A stretch of DNA of 20,365 nt, taken from positions 74,934 through 95,298 of the forward strand of contig CAMPET010000003.1 of the NCBI GenBank assembly GCA_946803715.1. The letters run 5' to 3'. This document shows positions 14,145-20,365 of the stretch, piece after piece. The stretch comes from Beroe ovata (Eukaryota > Ctenophora > Nuda > Beroida > Beroidae). The notes under the pieces were generated by a model. The model made no database searches, had not been told where the DNA came from, and was given only the letters and a program-made list of their open reading frames with translations. The position numbers and the translations under genes were made by a program. The first letter of the stretch is position 1. The number at the start of each line of letters is the position of its first letter.

Positions 14145-17100
14145 TCATTTGAACACGAGTCTGTAGTTTGTGATGATTCGCTCCACAGCTGAGTTCTGTA
14201 TCGGTAGATCAACCAGGAGGTTTGCCCGATCAGGACTGTTACCGAGCAATGAGGGACCGAATATGATACTCAGATTGTGCTCGTCCATCTGATTCTCCTC
14301 TTCATTAGCAACTCTGCAGGGAAGAGAGGGGTTCTGTAAACAGTAGTCAAGATAGGGATTACGATTTAAATAAAATCACGAAAATTTGAATGAAGGTTTA
14401 AAGAGATCAGATTGTTCAATGTTCATCTTTCTCAATATAAGATAGTCTATCTCATCTCCACAAGTAGCTAGCAATAATCTTACCTGACTAGGTGGAGGAT
14501 AATGTATTTGAAAGTAGATTTGTTCGGTTCTGGCAGGTCTGACACGATCTGTTTGAGAGTGTTGATGGTGTCGGCTCCACTTCCTAAAAAGGTCGGGGGT
14601 TTCGGGTGAAAAATTGTTATCGACGCTTCAAAACACTTCTTGTTTAGGAAGATTATTCCTCAGCAAAACACTCAAAAGTAAACGCACGTTAAGACTTAAG
14701 TTGATACAATTTAAAAAGTGTTCACCAACTCGTGTTTGACTCACTTATCGCAGCCTCGATTTGAGGATATTGCTCGAAGGGAATGACTGGTTCAGGCAGC
14801 TCCCTGAGGAACATCTTGAAAAATCCTGTCAACATGTTGATATCGTATTCACCGTCCTTCAAATTGACAGGTTCCTCCTTGTCAACCTTGAACCTGCAGG
14901 AAGAGGTTGATAAGGGCTGCTATCAACTTAGTGCTAAGTGTATGATTGCAGTTTTCGGACTAGCGCATCGAGGTATATATTGTGCGATGAACAATGCACA
15001 CAGTACGCTACACTATAATAGTGTACAATGTGTTCTATACAGTATACACTATACAGAGTATACTGTATAGTGCATACTGAATTTTTGTTGAAATTTACAT
15101 TATACACCCGCGCGTGTGCTGAAAATGTACATTGTACTTATTATATTGTGTACTTTAAACTCTAAGTAAGTAAAGACTAAGTATAGAGTAAGCTCACGAC
15201 GCGCAACGAACCTAAGTTTCTGGATGCTGGCGTTGTTCCCGCTTATTCTGTAGATGCCACTACTCTTGAGACCTCTTTGCTCGATGGCCTCTATACACTG
15301 GGTCACCACGTGCGGTACAAGGACTTTCTGTCGGGAGCAGAGCGTAGCTAACGGACATCCGAACACAGTGTCTGAGGGACATGTGTAAGTGAGAAACATG
15401 GTATCTGAGAGACATGTGTAAGTTGGAAACATGGTGTCTGAGAGACATGTGTAAGTGAGAAACATGGTATCTGAGAGACATGTGTTAGTGAGAAACATGG
15501 TATCTGAAGGACATGTGTTAGTGAGAAACATGGTATCTGAGGGACATGTGTAAGTGAGAAACATGGTATCTGAGGGACGTGTGTAAGTGAGAAACATATG
15601 GTATCAGAGAGACATGTGAAAGTGAGACATGGGTTGTATAGATTTGTGCATGTTGCGAACACTGAAAAAGAATAAAGATGGCGGTATGAGAGGACTGAGA
15701 ATGTATGGAAGAATTGAAAATTGGCAAGCTGCACTCACACTTTATCAGTCCCTTTTTTTGAAGGTCACCGAATGAGGGCCGAGAACTGAGGAGTCTGTTT
15801 AGGACTTCCTTCTTCTTCGACTTGTCCAAGTGACTGATATCTGTGGGATAATGTCATATTATCGGCAAGTTCCGTAAAAAGAGGAGATATCCGCAGATCG
15901 ATTGAGTGATGAAAGAGAAACACTACCCGTGAAATTACTCCTTCATTGCTCATTGTAACAGACAGGTCGATACAATATTGACAGTAATTGACAGGTATGA
16001 GTGTCTGTGTGTGACATTTTTTGTTTGCTAACATATTAATGCGTACTGCGGTTTGGGAAATATTTTCTTCATTCGCAGATGGTTTATTGGAAGTCCTTTC
16101 CCTCTCCAATTTCTATTTTACCTCCCTACTCCCTACCATGACAGATATTCTCACATATTTACATGATAAGATGGAGTCCACTATGATAGAAAAGAATTTA
16201 TCTCATATATCTGATCGCTCTAATACCTAGGTACGAACCTATGCCTTGCTCTTCCAGAATTTTCTGTATCGATGTTTTGTTTGCTGATGATCGCTGCATC
16301 TTCTGGTTCAGGAACTCGTTGATGTCCTTCTTAGTGATCTCCTTGCAATCAATGATGGACTTGTGGCACACTTTTTCTGTGACCGTTTGATGACCTGAGT
16401 CAATTTTGTGATTTATCCCCACCTAGCAATCAAATGTTAAGAAGTCCGACATAAGCCAAAGTAACTATATTGCATTTAGGCGATTTGATAACTTTTGATT
16501 CTAGTTTTTGGCGTTCCAAAATGAGCTACGCAACAATTTGGCTATCCCACTCACCATTTGTATTCTCAATTGAACCGTCTGAGAGAGATGGTGAGTTTTT
16601 ACAATCCTGATCAAGGGACATTCCCGCACTTTCGGCCAGTTGTTCAAACCATACTTCAAGTGACGTAGAGTTTACTCCCGCCTGTCAGAGGTGAGGGGTA
16701 AGTGGTGAGAAGAGGGGTGAGTGGTGAGGTGAGTGGCTAGGATATAAGAAGGGTGAGGGAGAGATGGTGGGAGTGGTTAGAGAAGGTGTTAATTGAGAGT
16801 GGTTTTCTCCACTGGACGTGCAAACATGCGCCAACCATATAATGATGCCTACCTCAGTTTTCACTCTAATCAACATCTCTAGGCCGTTATCCTTGCTGAT
16901 TTTGAGCAGCTTTGTGCCCTTCTTATCAGGTTCCAGGAACACTGTAACATTTCCCGCCAAATCACACGCAGACTCAAACTCGTTCCGCTTGAAGTGTTTC
17001 ACATCCTTGAAGAAGTACATTGTGTTGGACTTGAGGACAGCGTAGAAGTTGCTCCATGCCTTCTCCACCGATCTAAAGGAGGGTCTGTAAGTTAGATTGA

Positions 17101-18541
17101 TATGAGGGCAACAGCATGGGCAATCGTTGCTATGCAGTAATAGCTTGGTAGTAGTGCTTAGCATCTGCCCAAGGGTGTAGATAATGGGGTAGGTTTTATA
17201 GTAACGATGAGAGATGAGTTGTTTTACTAACTTGACTTCAGGGGGAGCTTTAGTAATCTTCCTCTTAACATTTCCCTCGCATTTCACCACTGGACACTGA
17301 AACAGAAATTGAGTTAGTTAACTGTTGGAAAGGATTGTGAAGGTTAATGAAAAATTAGAATTGCCAGGGTCCAGGAGGCATTTCTTCGGCAATTCAGGAA
17401 AAAACTCATGTGTGTTTGAATGGCGGAATCCTGTCACAGCATCAATTCCGATCACGTGTATAAATACATGAGCCAGCGTATAATATTAGACAAAACAGTG
17501 AGTAACATCCAATATTATCAAAGAACCGTGCGTGTTTACAGTCTATGACATTTGATGAAATTGGCAACAGTCATGAGACTGCCACTAGGGAAACTGGCAG
17601 GGTTCATGACGCGTCCAACAACTGTTATTGTTAAGTGTTTGATGTGCAGATGGAAACAAACAGTGCAAGTTGGAGAGGATAGTGCTAATCCGAGATAAAT
17701 CCGACCCCTGTTAGAACATCCAGTCTCATAATGTAATCACCTCAGCTACAAGCTCGAGTAGCTCGTCTGGTGACAAGGTTTCCCTCTCGGGACCGGCCTT
17801 TGTCCATCCCTTTGCCACGACCCAGCACCTCATATTATCATCCCGGCATCCCCTGATGAAGGCCCACGCCACCCTTCTCCTCAGGGTCTCGGTGCTCTCA
17901 TCCCCGTAGGCTGCCACCACGCCGTGCTGAAGGCGGGTCACCCACTCGTCCACCCCCTCCACCTCTCCCTGTCTCATCGTCTCGAAGTCGATGATATTCC
18001 GCTCCCTCATGCCGGCATCCTCCTCATTGTACACATTGAATTCAGAGTAGTGGAAGCACCCGTTCAGGTGATGCATGGTTTCCACTCGGGTGTCGGAGTT
18101 TAGTGACGTGCATGACGTCGTTGTGTTGATCGAGCTGATCTCAAATGGTGCCGGAATCCCTGCCGCGGCAAGGTTATTGTCAGAGTATGACGTCACTTTC
18201 TGCAGGCTGCGTGGCAACGAACTCCATCCATGAGACCGATGATCTTTGGTGCTGCCACTACGTGGAAGCGAATTCCAGCCTTTACGCTCATCTTTGCGGG
18301 CGAGGGAATTCCACGATGGAGTTTTCCGCTCCCTCGGCTTTGCTTCTGCGAGTTGCTCCTTTACAAGGAGGAGTTTAGCAAGGAGCTTATCCTCGCGCTT
18401 CTTCAGTTCCCCATACTTGTACTCCTGTAAGTGTTGTGCAAGGAGGGCCGAGAGCCGCGCAGAATCGGCCCAATCTGAGGACGTGGTAATACCGGTGGAT
18501 GTCGGTCCCTGTTCAGGCACACTATTCGGCCAACGAAACAT
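14145..18541 (-). CDS. PH-RhoGAP protein, ARHGAP12/15/27 type, ten exons
   Basis: Exons (minus): 17741-18541, 17232-17296, 16853-17084, 16555-16681, 16239-16394, 15739-15840, 15212-15371, 14745-14893, 14484-14583, 14145-14313. All junctions are GT-AG and in phase; total 686 aa. Residues ~27-67 look coiled-coil; ~73-112 hold three W(N/S)SL(A/P)R repeats; ~180-265 resemble a retroelement gag core; ~272-385 form a PH domain (EGNVKRK, AWSNFYAVLK, FFKDVKHFK, final helix LEVWFEQLAES). The RhoGAP domain (~470-686) starts RPSFGDLQKKGLIK and has VFGCPL, GIYRISG with arginine finger R536, IQKLRF, FLRELPEPV, LPEPN and SIIFGPSLL, all as in ARHGAP12/15. Such proteins switch off Rac/Rho-type GTPases at membranes bound through PH. 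SH3 and WW domains of ARHGAP12/27 are not seen. The ATG at 18541 is the first in frame, but a good acceptor (ACTTGCCCGCCAG) just upstream could join another exon. Confidence 0.85.
14894..15211. other. RhoGAP intron with nested palindromes
   Basis: Intron 7 of the gene. At about 15009-15076 lie TACACTATAATAGTGTA and CACTATACAG / CTGTATAGTG, both perfect inverted repeats. A similar ACACTATAAATAGTGT is at 19449-19464. These may be remains of small inverted-repeat elements. Confidence 0.6.
15372..15602. repeat. 33 bp minisatellite carrying copies of a 3' splice site
   Basis: Seven units at exact 33 bp spacing, starting at 15372, 15405, 15438, 15471, 15504, 15537 and 15570, with a degraded eighth near 15605. 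Read on the minus (coding) strand each unit is ATACCATGTTTCTCACTTAC, then ACATGTCCCTCAG, ending in AG; the last one is the acceptor used for the exon 15212-15371. The array is open in the gene's reading frame (repeat of 11 residues, TMFLTYTCPSD). Confidence 0.95.
15841..16238. other. RhoGAP intron 5
   Basis: 398 bp between exons 16239-16394 and 15739-15840. Nothing else recognised; short ORFs on both strands lack any family resemblance. Confidence 0.6.
17297..17740. other. RhoGAP intron 1
   Basis: 444 bp between the large first exon (donor GCTGAG|gtgatt) and the short exon 17232-17296 (acceptor TTCTGTTTCAG), phase 0. No other feature seen. Confidence 0.6.
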
Positions 18542-18569
18542 GCTGCTATTACTACTGGCGGGCAAGTAA

Positions 18570-19557
18570 AAATATCACAAACGAAAAGTAGATCGAGTTA
18601 CAACAAATGTGGAATGTGAGTACCACACCACATATATTAATGCACCACGCTATGAGCTACAGCAGAGGCAATGCCGGAAACTGGTATGAGGTGGGTGAAC
18701 CAGGTGTCACAGAGAGATGAGATAGAATATGATGGGGATATAATGGGTGGGGGGGGCTGTGTTACACACACATCCATGGTTCGAGTGGCACAGTACCACA
18801 CACACATGGTTCGAGTGGCACACACACACCGGATAGGGTTACACGGAGTGTGAGACAGTCCATGTAACCTCACTGAGAGATTGGCGGATAAAGAAACCCG
18901 AGTATCATAGTTCACATTCCCACCCAGCCACTTGATAATCAGATCATGTCAAGCAGCTATATAAGTGGGATGTGAAATAAATATGAGCACTATTATAACA
19001 CACACATGCACCCTAAGAAAAACTGGTAATGTATCATAGCACACCCATTTTAGGGCATGGAAGCGCAGACTTTAGTGTTGTTAAGAATAGCGTGACATGT
19101 AGAAACATTGAGAGAAATTTACTGGGGCGCACCTATAAGAGGACTCAGTAGAGAGTATGCTAAACAATTGTTACCCAATATCGTTTTACCCAATGTGATA
19201 CCAGTATATGACACAAATTTGACAATTACCCAATATGACAATTATCCGATAGGCAATATGACATCAATGCCACAGCCATAAAGTATTGAAAACAGTTGAC
19301 AATACAACTGCAAATTTCAATAGAACGTGGCTACACATTGATGATCCGATAGTCATTGTGACAACAATGAACACACTGAAACACAATGCGGGAACACTGT
19401 ACACCTTTTTGAAAAATGTACACTAAATACAATAAAATACTAAATGAAATATGTACACTATAAATAGTGTGATTGTGGCTCGATGCACCAACGCTGAATT
19501 ACCAGGCGTGCCTAATGAGATACCAGCCCCCCCAGCTGAGTGTGTAATGATGTTTAC
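18570..19557. other. Intergenic or upstream intron, low-information sequence
   Basis: CA-rich stretches (about 18760-18830) with a repeated GGTTCGAGTGGCACA phrase, then AT-rich sequence with repeated ACCCAATAT/GACAATTA phrases (19170-19260). No supported gene. Confidence 0.5.
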
Positions 19558-19643
19558 CTATTTTGAGTGAAGTGAGACCCCCGTGTTCTATATCAGGGTC
19601 ATGGTGTTGACTTGTTGTTTCTGCTAGTGTGGACGAAACAAAT
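19558..19643 (-). other. Isolated exon-like segment
   Basis: 86 nt bounded by ATTTTCGCAG and AAATAG|gtaaac on the minus strand. Only one frame is open, reading FVSSTLAETTSQ, then HHDPDIEHGGLTSLKIG. Its phases (2 in, 1 out) do not join directly to the RhoGAP first exon, which would need 2 bases from upstream, nor to the segment at 20186-20284. It could be an exon of the same gene with a missing partner, or a decoy. Confidence 0.3.
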
Positions 19644-20185
19644 CTGCGAAAATAGATGAATCTGTTGATGAACAACGCCATCCGGGTGCTCCAGCCCTAT
19701 GAGTCACCGAATGGCTTTAACCAGGATCCACTGTCGGCCGCCATCATAGGGCATCCTAGTCTTGTCCATCATAGTAAAGAATGATACATCTAGTCATCTG
19801 TATTTACAGCCTGTTTATACCACAACTGTCACGGGAGCTGCCCAAGTCTGGTTATTTCTGTTCAACCAGATGAAATGACTACATCTTATTGCCACTTCTG
19901 AGAGTTCTTTCCGTGCTCTGCTGCACTGTTTCTGATTGAGCCCCACCATTTTGAATACATACATCGACTTTATATTCACGAAACCTCTTGCATCAAGACA
20001 TGCACGTTCATTTTTCAATATACAATGTACGATGTACAATTTAATGTAATGTTTAGAGTACCTACGTCCTACATCTTACCTTGCGTGTGTGGATGTGTAA
20101 AAATTTCTACCTTCACAAAGGTAATGTAAATCGTAGGTATTACAATGTATACATCACACAGCGCAATACATAACTATGCATATAC
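19644..20185. other. Unassigned sequence
   Basis: A minus-strand ATGGCGGCCGACAG motif (about 19730-19743) resembles a YY1-type start region but is followed by only 14 codons. A 74-codon minus-strand ORF (19815-20039) has no recognised domain. Near 20020-20050 are repeated ATACAATGTAC-type phrases. Confidence 0.4.
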
Positions 20186-20284
20186 CTGTGACACGGAGGT
20201 AGTTTCTTGTCCATACTGCCTGTTCCGGAGCTGAGTCTTCCCCTTCAACTCAGCAAGGACAGCAGAATATGAGCCGGGAATCAT
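20186..20284 (-). CDS. Candidate coding exon with a WH2-like motif
   Basis: 99 nt on the minus strand from an ATG at 20284 to TCACAG|gtatat, 33 codons, phase 0. The sequence AVLAELKGKTQLRNRQ has the spacing of a WH2 actin-binding motif (hydrophobic pair, then L/I, then LR/LK), but the match is weak and there is no downstream exon to confirm it. The frame stays open into the adjacent CA repeat, so the true exon may begin outside the window. It may be an upstream exon of the RhoGAP gene or the end of a neighbour. Confidence 0.35.
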
Positions 20285-20365
20285 GTGTGTGTGTATGTGT
20301 GTGTGTATGTGTGTGTACTGTGTGTGTAGGTGTGTGTGTGTGTGTGTGTTTGTGTGTGTGTCTCT
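20285..20365. repeat. TG microsatellite at window end
   Basis: (TG)n with TATG and TACTG interruptions, running to the edge of the window. Confidence 0.95.

Noticed and set aside
15100-15597. 165-codon ORF starting with MFLTYT repeats
   Set aside because: Not a separate gene: it is the RhoGAP exon extended through its own acceptor array and past its donor. It is reported as a splicing finding instead.
18542-18565. TTG-initiated extension of the RhoGAP first exon
   Set aside because: An animal gene is expected to use ATG; the in-frame ATG at 18541 or a splice acceptor upstream is more likely.
19815-20039. WW-like phrase FIWLNRNNQTWAAP
   Set aside because: Spacing between the Asn and the second Trp is two residues too short for a WW domain and no splice frame supports it.

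Overview
This window is animal nuclear DNA. Protein genes are split by short GT-AG introns (about 70-440 bp), the proteins belong to metazoan families (RNF4-like and CGRRF1-like RING ligases, a CUSTOS homologue, a 7TM receptor, an ARHGAP12/15-type PH-RhoGAP), and microsatellites, minisatellites and small foldback elements are dense. The species cannot be read from the sequence. Small introns, close gene spacing and divergent proteins suggest a non-vertebrate, perhaps an early-branching one such as a sponge, but that is a guess.

Layout. 1-235: TG-rich microsatellite in an intron, followed by the last two exons of an RNF4-like RING gene (+, 275-635). 636-2206: intergenic, with two copies of a ~95 bp foldback element and a GC-rich companion block. 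2207-3040: single-exon CGRRF1-like membrane RING ligase (+). 3746-4246: single-exon CUSTOS-like gene (+), followed by a 61 nt near-perfect hairpin. 5142-6035: a ~447 bp sequence present twice in tandem plus a stub, carrying GCACGTGC E-boxes. 6565-6720: orphan promoter-like cluster (E2F, TATA, CCAAT). 7088-7845 (-): a three-exon gene for a small predicted secreted or GPI-anchored protein made almost wholly of ETGG repeats. 8280-8360: orphan cluster of E-box and X-box sites. 9026-9217: minisatellite abutting the 3' end of an intronless class A-like receptor (-, 9225-10889). 11677-12829: 'acagta' minisatellite interrupted by foldback elements. 14145-18541 (-): ten-exon PH-RhoGAP gene. 18600-20365: low-information sequence with two isolated exon-like segments and a terminal TG microsatellite.

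The genes are not a pathway; they look like ordinary neighbours. The items most worth a second look are: (1) the ETGG-repeat gene, whose three exons join in phase into signal peptide, repeat and hydrophobic tail; (2) the RhoGAP intron in which the 3' splice site lies in the last unit of a 33-bp tandem array that stays open in the gene's frame, so upstream acceptors would insert multiples of 11 residues into the N-terminal part of the GAP domain; (3) a retroelement gag-like segment in the first exon of the same gene; and (4) a foldback element family with an apparent empty-site paralogue. All intron/exon structures were worked out by eye from splice signals, reading frame and phase agreement.
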